Assembly: GCA_937864225.1 (NCBI GenBank)
Contig: CALMJK010000004.1
Span: forward strand, 75,700 to 137,948
Source of the DNA: an uncultured bacterium
GTDB lineage: Bacteria > Krumholzibacteriota > Krumholzibacteriia > LZORAL124-64-63
DNA length: 62,249 nucleotides
Direction of reading: 5' to 3'
Shown here: positions 34,760 through 42,763 of the stretch, one piece after another
Layout: each line of letters starts with the position of its first letter
How positions within the stretch are numbered: position 1 is the first letter of the stretch
Program-made: the position numbers and the translations under genes
The notes under the pieces: generated by a model
What the model was told of the DNA's origin: nothing
Database searches by the model: none
The model's input: the letters and a program-made list of their open reading frames with translations, nothing else

Positions 34760-36034
34760 TTGTCGCCCTGGCCCAAGCGCGTCCTCGGATTGAGCCGCCG
34801 GCAACTCTTCGCGATCTACGTCCTGGTCGGCAGCGTCGGCATCGTCCTGGCGGTGACCCTTTTCACGCTGCATGTCGCCAAGCGCATCGAGGACCAGGCG
34901 CGGGTATCCACCGAACTCCTTTCCAGCTTGGCCAGCCGCGCGCTGGCCGACGGATCGCAAGAAAGCATGCAGCAGATCATGCGCGCGGTGAACGAGATCG
35001 AGGTCCCGTTCATCATGACCGACAATTCCGGTCGCCCGCTTTACTGGAACGCCGCGGTGATCGGGGTCCCGATGCCCGAGCGTCTCGCCGACCTGCAGAG
35101 CGTGGACCTCGCTCATCCGCGCGATCCGGCCGTGCAAAAGATCCTGGAGCTGGTCAGGAATTTCGACGCGGAGCACGAGCCGTTCGCCATCGTGGAGCCC
35201 CGCTCGGGTCGCCGTCAGGGAACCCTGCACTACGGCTCCTCGGCGCTCAGCCGGCAGATCCGCTGGATGCCGCATCTGGAGTTGTTGCTGCTCGCGGCGT
35301 TTTTCCTGTTGGTCGTGTGGGCACTCCTGCTGAAGAAGCAGGGCGAGCAGCAGCGCCTATTCGCCGGCATGGCGAAGGAGACGGCCCACCAGATGGGCAC
35401 GCCGCTGACCGCCATGATGGGCTGGCTGCAGCTGCTGCGCGAAAGACTCGGCGCGGGCGATGAGCTGGTCAACGAACTCGATCAGGACGTGGCGCGTCTG
35501 GGCAAGGTCGCGGAGCGCTTCAGCCGCATCGGCAGCCTGCCGCGGCTCGATTCCGAGGACGTGGCGGGCTGCGTCAGCTCGACCCTCTCCTATTTCGAGC
35601 GGCGCCTCCCTCAGTTCGGAGGGAGAGTCGAATTGCGCATGGAGGGCGCGGCCCGCAACCGCGTCCGCATCAACCGGGAACTCATGGAGTGGGTGCTCGA
35701 AAACCTGGTCAAGAACGGGATCGACGCGCTCAAGGACGGCAAAGGCACGATCGTGGTGCGCTTGGAGGACGGCCCGGGCAAGGGGGTCACGATCCGGGTC
35801 AGCGACACTGGTTCCGGCTTGCCGCATCGCCTGCGGAACCGGATCTTCGAACCCGGTTTTACCACCAAGAAGCGCGGCTGGGGCATGGGCCTGGCGCTCG
35901 TGCGGCGCATCGTCGCGCAGTATCATGGCGGCCGCGTCGAGGTCGCCGCCAGCGGTCCCCGCGGCACCACCTTCGCCATCACCCTCCCCGGAGCAGAGGA
36001 GCAGAGTCGTGTCCTTCAGCATCCTGTGGGTTGA
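34760..36034 (+). CDS. PorY-like sensor histidine kinase
   Basis: A 424-residue membrane histidine kinase. Helices lie at about 18-39 and 172-192, with a sensor domain of about 130 residues between. The phospho-acceptor H210 lies in KETAHQMGTPLTAMMGW, with the MGTPL variant typical of PorY-type kinases. The ATPase is complete: N-box ENLVKNGIDAL, G1 DTGSG, F box FEPGFTTKKRGWG and G2 GMGLALVRR. The start is TTG after GAGGAGG. It overlaps the PorX-like gene by 26 bases. In Bacteroidota, PorY and PorX control type IX secretion; no T9SS gene is seen here, so that role is inference. Confidence 0.82.
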   Translation: MSPWPKRVLGLSRRQLFAIYVLVGSVGIVLAVTLFTLHVAKRIEDQARVSTELLSSLASRALADGSQESMQQIMRAVNEIEVPFIMTDNSGRPLYWNAAVIGVPMPERLADLQSVDLAHPRDPAVQKILELVRNFDAEHEPFAIVEPRSGRRQGTLHYGSSALSRQIRWMPHLELLLLAAFFLLVVWALLLKKQGEQQRLFAGMAKETAHQMGTPLTAMMGWLQLLRERLGAGDELVNELDQDVARLGKVAERFSRIGSLPRLDSEDVAGCVSSTLSYFERRLPQFGGRVELRMEGAARNRVRINRELMEWVLENLVKNGIDALKDGKGTIVVRLEDGPGKGVTIRVSDTGSGLPHRLRNRIFEPGFTTKKRGWGMGLALVRRIVAQYHGGRVEVAASGPRGTTFAITLPGAEEQSRVLQHPVG

Positions 36035-37565
36035 CGACCAGATCGACGAACTGCGGGGCCATTGCGTCTACCTCGCGGAAAAGGGCTACGAGGTGACCGG
36101 CGCCGCCAACGGCCGCGACGCGCTGGCCCTGTTGCGGGAGACCGCATTCGACGCCATCCTGCTCGACGAAATGATGCCGGGCATGGGCGGCCTGGAGACG
36201 CTGGCCGAGATCAAGAAGATCCGCGACACCGTGCCCGTCATCATGGTCACCAAGAGCGAAGCGGAGGACCTGGTCACGCGAGCGATCGGCAAGCGCATCG
36301 ACGGCTACCTGGTCAAGCCGGTCTCCCCGCTGCAAGTGCTGTCCGTGCTGAAGAAAGCGCTCGAGGGCCGTCGCATCCGCGGAGAGCAAGTCACGCGGGA
36401 CTATCTCGCGCATTTCGGGAAGGTGGCCAATCGCGTCGCCGCGGCGGCCAGCTCGGACGATTGGGTCGCTCTCTACTCGGATCTCGTCGGCTGGGGCCTG
36501 GAACTGCAGACCTACAGCGATCTCGGTCTGCGCGAGACGCATGGCGAGCAGATGGCGTCCTGCAACCAGGCGCTCGCGCGCTACGTTCGCGAACGCTATC
36601 GCGACTGGGTCGGCGGCGCTCCCGACACCCCGCTCCTCTCGCCGCGCCTTTTCGAGACCTGGGTGGAGCCGGAAATCCGCGCCGGCAAGCCGGTGTTCTG
36701 GTTCCTGATCGACTGCATGCGGCTGGACCAGTGGCGTTTCGTGGAGGCTCTCGTAGAGCCGTACTATCGCACCGAGCGCCGCCACTACTGGTCGATTCTG
36801 CCGTCCGCCACGCCGTTCGCGCGCAATGCCCTGTTCAGCGGACTCTTCCCCCTCGAGATCGCGCAACGGTACCCGGACTGGTGGCGCGGCAGTTCGCAGC
36901 AGGAGCACTCGAAGAACGCCTACGAGGAAGAACTGCTGCGAGCGCAATTGCAGCGGTTGTCGTCTCCGGCCGCCGACGATTTCAAGTACTACAAGGTCTT
37001 CGACGCCCGGGACACGGACAATCTCCGCCGCCAAATCGGTTCGTTGGGGGGCGTGCGGCTCGTGGCGGCGGTCTACAATTTTCTCGATATCATGGCCCAC
37101 GGCCGGTCGCAATCGGTGATCCTCAAAGAACTCGCGCCCGACGAGGCTGCTTTTCGCTCCCTGATGAGCAGCTGGTTCGAACATTCCACTCTCTTCGAGG
37201 TGCTGAAGATCCTGGCCAGGCGGGACGTCACGGTTCTGTTGACCACCGACCACGGTTCGATGTTCTGCCGCCGCGCCACGGCGGTGAAGGGCAACCGTGA
37301 AACCAGCACGAACGTGCGCTACAAGTACGGGGACAATCTGGCGGTGGACGAAAGGCAAGTGTTCTTGATGAAGAACCCGGAGCACTACATGCTGCCCCGC
37401 CAGACGCCGATCGAGAACTACGCGATCACCACCGAAAGCTATTACCTCGTCTACCCGACGAACTACCATGAGTACGAACGGCTCTACCGCAACAGCTTCC
37501 AGCACGGCGGGATAAGCCTCGAAGAGTTGATCTGCCCCTTCATCGTGCTGCGCCCGCGCGGTTGA
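36009..37565 (+). CDS. PorX-like response regulator with PglZ (alkaline phosphatase-fold) domain
   Basis: A 518-residue protein. The receiver domain spans about 1-125, with phospho-acceptor D53 in LLDEMMPGMGG and the switch lysine in GYLVKPVSP. A middle helical region follows. The C-terminal domain of about 320 residues is a PglZ/alkaline phosphatase-superfamily fold: FLIDCMRLDQWR, the nucleophile region SATPFARNALFSG, and TTDHGS, which should bind two metals. This matches PorX of Bacteroidota, a response regulator that binds nucleotides or oligonucleotides. The start is GTG, seven bases after AGAGGAG. Confidence 0.88.
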   Translation: MSFSILWVDDQIDELRGHCVYLAEKGYEVTGAANGRDALALLRETAFDAILLDEMMPGMGGLETLAEIKKIRDTVPVIMVTKSEAEDLVTRAIGKRIDGYLVKPVSPLQVLSVLKKALEGRRIRGEQVTRDYLAHFGKVANRVAAAASSDDWVALYSDLVGWGLELQTYSDLGLRETHGEQMASCNQALARYVRERYRDWVGGAPDTPLLSPRLFETWVEPEIRAGKPVFWFLIDCMRLDQWRFVEALVEPYYRTERRHYWSILPSATPFARNALFSGLFPLEIAQRYPDWWRGSSQQEHSKNAYEEELLRAQLQRLSSPAADDFKYYKVFDARDTDNLRRQIGSLGGVRLVAAVYNFLDIMAHGRSQSVILKELAPDEAAFRSLMSSWFEHSTLFEVLKILARRDVTVLLTTDHGSMFCRRATAVKGNRETSTNVRYKYGDNLAVDERQVFLMKNPEHYMLPRQTPIENYAITTESYYLVYPTNYHEYERLYRNSFQHGGISLEELICPFIVLRPRG

Positions 37566-37592
37566 CCGCGGCGCGGCGCGCAGGAGTCGGCC

Positions 37593-38108
37593 ATGCGCGA
37601 GCAGCCGCTGCCCTCGCCGGACGAGTTCGCCTGCTGCCTGCGCTGCGACTCGCCACACGCCACCTCCGCGCTGGGCGAGCGCGCCGCGACGATTTTGCGG
37701 GGCGGCGAGACGGTGCTGCTCTGGGGCCCGCTCGGAGCCGGCAAGACTCTGTTCGCGAAGGGATTGTGCCGCGGCCTGGGAGTCACGGACGAAATCGTCT
37801 CGCCGACGTTCACGCTCGCCTGCCGCTACGAGGGACGGCTGGTGGTCCATCACCTCGACTTCTTTCGTTTGGACAGCGAGGCGGATCTCGCCGAAGTCGG
37901 GATCGACGGCGTGATCGAAGAGGTCGAGGGCGGAAACGCGGTGATGGTCGTGGAGTGGCCGTTGCTGCTGTTGCCCCTGCTTCCCCGTCGCGTCGAATTG
38001 CTGGCGATGCCCGGGCCGGGCGAGCAAGAGCGGCTTTGGCGCGCGCGCGGCCAGCCGGCGTTGCCTGAACCGTGGCGACGGCTCTTCGCGGGAGGAGTCC
38101 CGTGCTGA
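37593..38108 (+). CDS. tsaE: tRNA threonylcarbamoyladenosine ATPase TsaE
   Basis: TsaE is the ATPase that supports TsaB-TsaD in making t6A37 on tRNAs that read ANN codons. The 171-residue protein has the P-loop GPLGAGKTLFAKGL near residue 46, VSPTFTLACRYEG, and HHLDFFRLDSEADLAEVG, which are family features. In Bacteroidota, porX is often described beside tsaE; the same adjacency here is notable, from memory of such gene orders. Its end overlaps the start of tsaB-rimI by 7 bases, so translation is probably coupled. Confidence 0.93.
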   Translation: MREQPLPSPDEFACCLRCDSPHATSALGERAATILRGGETVLLWGPLGAGKTLFAKGLCRGLGVTDEIVSPTFTLACRYEGRLVVHHLDFFRLDSEADLAEVGIDGVIEEVEGGNAVMVVEWPLLLLPLLPRRVELLAMPGPGEQERLWRARGQPALPEPWRRLFAGGVPC

Positions 38109-39349
38109 TCCTCGCCTTCGACACGGCCACAGCCTGGGGCCGGTTTGCTCTGGCCGAGGACGGGGTGCTGCTGGCCAGTCTTCCGCACAACGTGAGCGGA
38201 AGCTACGCCGACGCGTTGCTGCCCGTCGTGCAGCGGCTGTTGACGCAGGGCGGCCGGCGCCTCGACGAGGTGGACGCGATCGGCGTGACGTGCGGGCCGG
38301 GCAGCTTCACCGGCGTCCGGATCGGACTGGCCACGGCCAAGGGTTTGGCCTGGGCGCTGGGGGCGCGTTTGCTGCCGGTGTCGACCCTGGCCGCGATGGC
38401 GGCCGCGTTGCTGGCCGATTGGCCGGATCGCGACCTGGCGGTGCCGATCCTCGACGCGCGGCGCGACGAGGTCTTCGCCGCCGTCTACCGCCGCCGCGAC
38501 GGCTGGGTCGAACCGGTCGCCGCTCCGGCCGCGTTGCCCGCCCAGGTTTGGTGGGAGCGTGTGACCGCCGTGGTTCCCGCGCCGGACGCCGCCGTCTGGG
38601 GCGGCAACGGCGTGGCGCTCGTCGTGGGCGAGGGCCCGTCGCTCAGGCCCGATCTCCTGTCACGCGGCGAACCGGTGTTGCGCGCCTGGACGGCGGCGCA
38701 CCCGGCGACCGCGCAGGCGATCGCCGTCGCGGCCGCGGACCCGCAGGCGGGACTCGCCGACGTCCACCCCTTCCGCGCGGTTCCGCTGTATCTGCGGGCA
38801 TCAGAGGCGGAGGTGAAGCGGCGGCTCGACCTCACCCCCGCGGCGCCGGATCTGGCGCGATTGGATGACGCGGCTGTCGCACGGCTCGTGATCCGACCAG
38901 GCCGCGAAGCGGATCTGCCGCTGGTGGAGAGGATCGAGCGCGACAGCTTCGGCGACCCTTGGCCGACCGCGGCGTTGCGCGACGAACTGAATCAAGATCC
39001 CCTGCGCAGGCCTCTCGTCGCCGAACGCGAGGGCCGCGTGATTGGGTACCTGATGGCTTGGCGAGCGGGAGACGAACTGCACGTGCTCAACCTGGCGGTG
39101 GCTCCGGACGAACGCCGGCGCGGCACCGGCACGCGGCTGCTGGAGGCGGCGCTGGCCGCGGCGATCGCCGACGGGCTCCGCCTCGCCACGCTCGAAGTGC
39201 GGATCGGGAACGCGCCCGCGCGGTCGTTTTACGTCCGCCACGGATTCGTCGAATCCGGGCGTCGTCTGCGCTACTATCGCGACACGGGCGAGGACGCGCT
39301 GATCATGACCCGGCCGCTGGCGGGCGGCCGCTCGCCGGGCCCGGCCTGA
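38102..39349 (+). CDS. TsaB-RimI fusion protein
   Basis: A 415-residue fusion. Residues 1 to about 245 are TsaB (ILAFDTATAWG, GVTCGPGSFTGVRIGLATAKG), the inactive paralogue that supports TsaD in t6A synthesis. Residues of about 262-405 are a GNAT acetyltransferase like RimI (VIRPGREADLPLVERIE, NLAVAPDERRRGTGTRLLEAAL, RIGNAPARSFYVRHGF), which acetylates the N-terminus of ribosomal protein S18. The two are often separate neighbours in other bacteria. The start is GTG at 38102, preceded by GGAGGAG and overlapping tsaE. Both domains show their key motifs, so both may be active. Confidence 0.92.
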   Translation: MLILAFDTATAWGRFALAEDGVLLASLPHNVSGSYADALLPVVQRLLTQGGRRLDEVDAIGVTCGPGSFTGVRIGLATAKGLAWALGARLLPVSTLAAMAAALLADWPDRDLAVPILDARRDEVFAAVYRRRDGWVEPVAAPAALPAQVWWERVTAVVPAPDAAVWGGNGVALVVGEGPSLRPDLLSRGEPVLRAWTAAHPATAQAIAVAAADPQAGLADVHPFRAVPLYLRASEAEVKRRLDLTPAAPDLARLDDAAVARLVIRPGREADLPLVERIERDSFGDPWPTAALRDELNQDPLRRPLVAEREGRVIGYLMAWRAGDELHVLNLAVAPDERRRGTGTRLLEAALAAAIADGLRLATLEVRIGNAPARSFYVRHGFVESGRRLRYYRDTGEDALIMTRPLAGGRSPGPA

Positions 39350-39457
39350 TTCGCCCGTCTGTGCGGGCCGAGCGCCGTCCGGGGTTGTGCAAGGGGGCGG
39401 CAAGGGCTACCGTACAGGCGGCGGCGGCTGGCGGCCGCGCGCGAAAGAGGACGCACC

Positions 39458-40339
39458 ATGGTTTCCTGGCTGAACCAGGGCAAGAAGGGCATTAAGGTCG
39501 TCGGGGAGAAAAAGGAGATCCCCGACAACCTGTGGCAGAAATGCCCAGGCTGCGGCGACGTGCTCTATCATCGCGAACTCGAGCGAAATTTGTGGGTCTG
39601 CAGCTCCTGCAACCACCACCTGCGCATCACAACCCACCAATATCTCGACCTGCTCTGCGACGAAGGAACGTGGCAGGAAACGCATGTCGGTATCACCTCG
39701 CGGGACCCGCTCGACTTCAAGGATTCGACCCGCTACCGGGATCGCCTGCGCGCCACGATGAAGAAAACGGGGCGCGAAGAGGCGGTGCTGACGGGACGCT
39801 GCCGCGTGGACGGAATCCCGGTCGTGCTGGGTGTGCTCGACTTCGAGTTCCTGGGTGGCAGCATGGGATCGGTCGTCGGCGAAAAGCTGGCCCGCATGCT
39901 GCGCGACGCGCTGAACGACCGCTGGGCAGCGGTCGTGGTGTCTCGATCCGGCGGCGCCCGCATGCAGGAGTCGCTGCTCTCACTGATGCAGATGGCCAAG
40001 ACGAGCGCCGTGCTGGCCCGGCTGCGCGCCGAAGGCGTGCCCTACATTTCCATCTTGACCAACCCCACGACGGGAGGCGTCACGGCCAGTTTCGCCATGC
40101 TCGGCGACGTGCACATCGCCGAGCCCGGGGCGCTCATCGGTTTTGCCGGTCCGCGCGTGATTCAGCAGACGATCAACAGCGAGTTGCCCGAGGGTTTCCA
40201 GTCCTCCGAGTTCCTGCTGGAAAAGGGGCAGATCGACCTCATCGTCAACCGCAAGGATCTCAAGGCCCGTCTCGCGGAAATCCTGCACTGGTTCACCGAT
40301 GGGCGAGATGTCTCCGTCCGCCAACCCTTCCGCGGCTGA
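39458..40339 (+). CDS. accD: Acetyl-CoA carboxylase carboxyltransferase subunit beta
   Basis: AccD pairs with AccA to transfer the carboxyl group from biotin to acetyl-CoA, the first committed step of fatty-acid synthesis. The 293-residue protein has an N-terminal C4 zinc ribbon (CPGCGD and CSSCNHH) and the carboxyltransferase core (FEFLGGSMGSVVGEK, RSGGARMQESLLSLMQM, PTTGGVTASFAMLGD, IGFAGPRVIQQT). The start follows GAAAGAGGACGCACC. It is followed by folC, as in many bacteria. Confidence 0.96.
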   Translation: MVSWLNQGKKGIKVVGEKKEIPDNLWQKCPGCGDVLYHRELERNLWVCSSCNHHLRITTHQYLDLLCDEGTWQETHVGITSRDPLDFKDSTRYRDRLRATMKKTGREEAVLTGRCRVDGIPVVLGVLDFEFLGGSMGSVVGEKLARMLRDALNDRWAAVVVSRSGGARMQESLLSLMQMAKTSAVLARLRAEGVPYISILTNPTTGGVTASFAMLGDVHIAEPGALIGFAGPRVIQQTINSELPEGFQSSEFLLEKGQIDLIVNRKDLKARLAEILHWFTDGRDVSVRQPFRG

Positions 40340-40346
40340 GGCTGCG

Positions 40347-41795
40347 ATGCCGCCGCGCCGCCCTTCGCCGCCCGCCGGCGACATGGTGTCCGGCGAACCC
40401 GGCGTCATGACGCAGGGAGACCCGCCGTTCGTGCCCGAGGATCCCCGGCTGCTGTGGCTGTTCGGCCTGAACCGTTTCGGCATGCGCCCCGGCCTGGAGC
40501 GGGTCGAGGCGTTGCTGGCTGAACTGGGGCGTCCGGAACGCGCTCTGCGGACTGTCATCGTGGCCGGGACCAACGGCAAGGGCAGCACCACCCGCATGCT
40601 GGCCGCGCTGCTGAGCGCGGCCGGGCAGCGTGTCGCGTGCTTCACCAGTCCGCATCTGCTGAGCGTGCACGAGCGCCTGGAAATCGACGGCCAGCCCTGC
40701 GCTCCAGACCTGTTTTTCGAGACGGCGCAGCGCCTGCGCCCCGCCGTGGAGCGGCACGGCGCCAGTTGGTTCGAGACGCTCACCGCCATGGCCCTCGACA
40801 TCTGTCGCCGCGCCGAGGTCGAGCTCCTCTGCTGCGAGGCGGGACTGGGCGGCCGCCTCGACGCCAGCAATGCCCTGCCGGCCGTGGCGACGCTGATCAC
40901 GGGCGTGGGGCTCGACCACCAGGAGATCCTGGGCGAGACGCTCGAGGCGATCGCCGCCGAGAAGCTCGGGCTGCTCAAGGCGCACGCGCCGCTGTTCTGC
41001 GCCGTCCCTGCGCAACTCAAACCGCAGGTGTTCGCTGCGGCCGTGACGGCGGGCACCCGGGCGTGGTTCCTGGACGAACAGGCCACCGTCGCGGAGCGAC
41101 CCGACGGGACCTGGGATCTGATCACGCGTCGGCGCGCGACCTGCGGTCTGCCGCCGCTGGCGGCGCCGTGGCTGCGGCAGAATGCGGCGCTGGCGCTGTT
41201 GTGCCTGGAGGAGCTGGCCGACGGCGGCGTCGTGCGCAAACCGGCGGATCCCGCCGTGGCGCTGGCCGCCGCGTTTCTGCCGGGCCGCCATCAACTCGTG
41301 CTCGCGCGACCCGACTGGATCTTCGACACGGCGCACAACGGCCAGGCGCTGCGCGCCTCGCTGGCGACGTTTTTGGCCCGGCCGGGGGGTGGACGCAGGC
41401 TGGTGCTGTTCGGCTCCCTGCGGGAGAAGAGCCTGGACGAGGGCGTGGGGGAGTTGCTGCGCCGCTGCGATCGCGTGGTCGCGGCGCCGCCCTGTTTGCC
41501 CAGGGCGCGCGATGCGCAGGAATTGGCGGCGTTGCTGCGAAGCTGGGGCGTGGGCGAAACGACGGGGCCGGAGGTCGTTTCCAGTGTCGCGGAGGGTCTC
41601 GCGCGGCTCGCCTCCGGGCTGCGCCCCGACGACGCCGTGCTCGTGACGGGATCCGGCTTCCTGGTGGCTGAGGCGCTCTGGCGGCTTGGCTATCGCGACG
41701 TGCGCCAGACCCGCGCGCCGCGCCCAGCGGTCGAGGTCCTGCGGGAACTTCCCGGCGCGGCCGGAGGTCCAACCGTCGAGCGGGAGGCGCGATGA
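40347..41795 (+). CDS. folC: Folylpolyglutamate synthase / dihydrofolate synthase
   Basis: FolC adds glutamate to folates and often makes dihydrofolate from dihydropteroate. The protein of about 482 residues has the Mur-ligase type P-loop VAGTNGKGSTTRML, FTSPHLLSVHERLE, and the catalytic EAGLGGRLDASN. GLDHQEILG and FDTAHN-GQ are also seen. Several ATGs are in frame near the start (40299, 40347, 40383, 40407). The one at 40347 follows GAGG by five bases and is chosen. It follows accD and overlaps the ROK gene by ATGA. Confidence 0.92.
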   Translation: MPPRRPSPPAGDMVSGEPGVMTQGDPPFVPEDPRLLWLFGLNRFGMRPGLERVEALLAELGRPERALRTVIVAGTNGKGSTTRMLAALLSAAGQRVACFTSPHLLSVHERLEIDGQPCAPDLFFETAQRLRPAVERHGASWFETLTAMALDICRRAEVELLCCEAGLGGRLDASNALPAVATLITGVGLDHQEILGETLEAIAAEKLGLLKAHAPLFCAVPAQLKPQVFAAAVTAGTRAWFLDEQATVAERPDGTWDLITRRRATCGLPPLAAPWLRQNAALALLCLEELADGGVVRKPADPAVALAAAFLPGRHQLVLARPDWIFDTAHNGQALRASLATFLARPGGGRRLVLFGSLREKSLDEGVGELLRRCDRVVAAPPCLPRARDAQELAALLRSWGVGETTGPEVVSSVAEGLARLASGLRPDDAVLVTGSGFLVAEALWRLGYRDVRQTRAPRPAVEVLRELPGAAGGPTVEREAR

Positions 41796-42763
41796 CGACG
41801 GAGCTCATCCTCGGCGCGGACATCGGCGGCACGGCGGTCAAATACGTCGTGCTCGCGGCCGAGGGAGACGTCGTGGCCGAAGGTGAGATCCGGACCGACC
41901 CGGCGGATCCCGTGGACACGCTGCGACGCTTGGCCGCGGGAGTCGCCGCGGCGCTGCCGTCCGGCGCCGGACGGCTGGCCGCCGCCGGCCTGGCCTGCGC
42001 GGGGATCATGTCCGAGGCGACCGGTCGTCTCGGGCGCTCTCCCAATCTGCCGGGCTGGCAGAACCGCGACCTGGGAACCGATGCCAGGGCTGTTTTCCGC
42101 GACCAGGGGCTGGCGCTGGCCAATGACGTCAACGCGGCCGCGTACGGCGAATGGCGTCGCGGCGCGGGCCGGGGCGCGACCGACCTCGTGATGATCGCGC
42201 TCGGCACCGGCGTGGGCGGCGGCGTCGTGTGCGGCGGTCGGTTGCACCTAGGGGCGCGCCAGGCCGCCGGCGAGATCGGTCACACGGTGCTCGATCCCGA
42301 AGGCCCGCTCTGCAATTGCGGCAATCGGGGTTGTCTTGAAGCCTACGCTGGCGCGTCCGGGATCGCCCGGCGCGCGGCGCTGCTGGCCGTCACGCCCGGA
42401 GCGGCCTCGCCGGCCTTCCGCTCGCTGGTGGCGGAAAGCGGGCAACGCCCCGACGCCGCGGCCCTGCACGGACTGGCGCGGGCGGGCGACGCGACGGCGA
42501 TCGAGTTGTTCGCCTGGGCGGGTCGCCACCTCGGACAGGCCGTCGCCAACTGCGTCAATCTGCTCGACCCCGATCTCGTCATCGTCGGCGGCGGCGTGGC
42601 GCGCGCGGGCGACTTCGTGCTCGGTCCATGCCGCGAAAGGGCCAGGGGCCTGATCATGGCGCAAGAGAGCCGAGACGTGCCGATCGTGCCGGCCGCGCTC
42701 GGGCCCCAGGCGGCCGCCCTGGGCGCGGCGGAGCTGGCGCGCGACCGGCGGGGGGCGCGGTGA
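41792..42763 (+). CDS. ROK-family sugar kinase (glucokinase-like)
   Basis: A 323-residue ROK-type kinase without the N-terminal DNA-binding domain of ROK repressors, so probably a sugar kinase. It has the ATP loop ADIGGTAVKY, the catalytic Asp in ANDVNAAAYGE, GTGVGGGVV, and the zinc motif CNCGNRGCLEAYA preceded by EIGHTVLD. Family members phosphorylate glucose, N-acetylmannosamine or similar sugars; the substrate cannot be told. It overlaps folC (ATGA) and lptD (GTGA) on both ends. Confidence 0.9.
   Translation: MTTELILGADIGGTAVKYVVLAAEGDVVAEGEIRTDPADPVDTLRRLAAGVAAALPSGAGRLAAAGLACAGIMSEATGRLGRSPNLPGWQNRDLGTDARAVFRDQGLALANDVNAAAYGEWRRGAGRGATDLVMIALGTGVGGGVVCGGRLHLGARQAAGEIGHTVLDPEGPLCNCGNRGCLEAYAGASGIARRAALLAVTPGAASPAFRSLVAESGQRPDAAALHGLARAGDATAIELFAWAGRHLGQAVANCVNLLDPDLVIVGGGVARAGDFVLGPCRERARGLIMAQESRDVPIVPAALGPQAAALGAAELARDRRGAR

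Noticed and set aside
34760..37565. Type IX secretion locus
   Set aside because: Only the PorY/PorX-like pair is present; no PorK-N, PorV or SprA gene or CTD protein is seen in the window.
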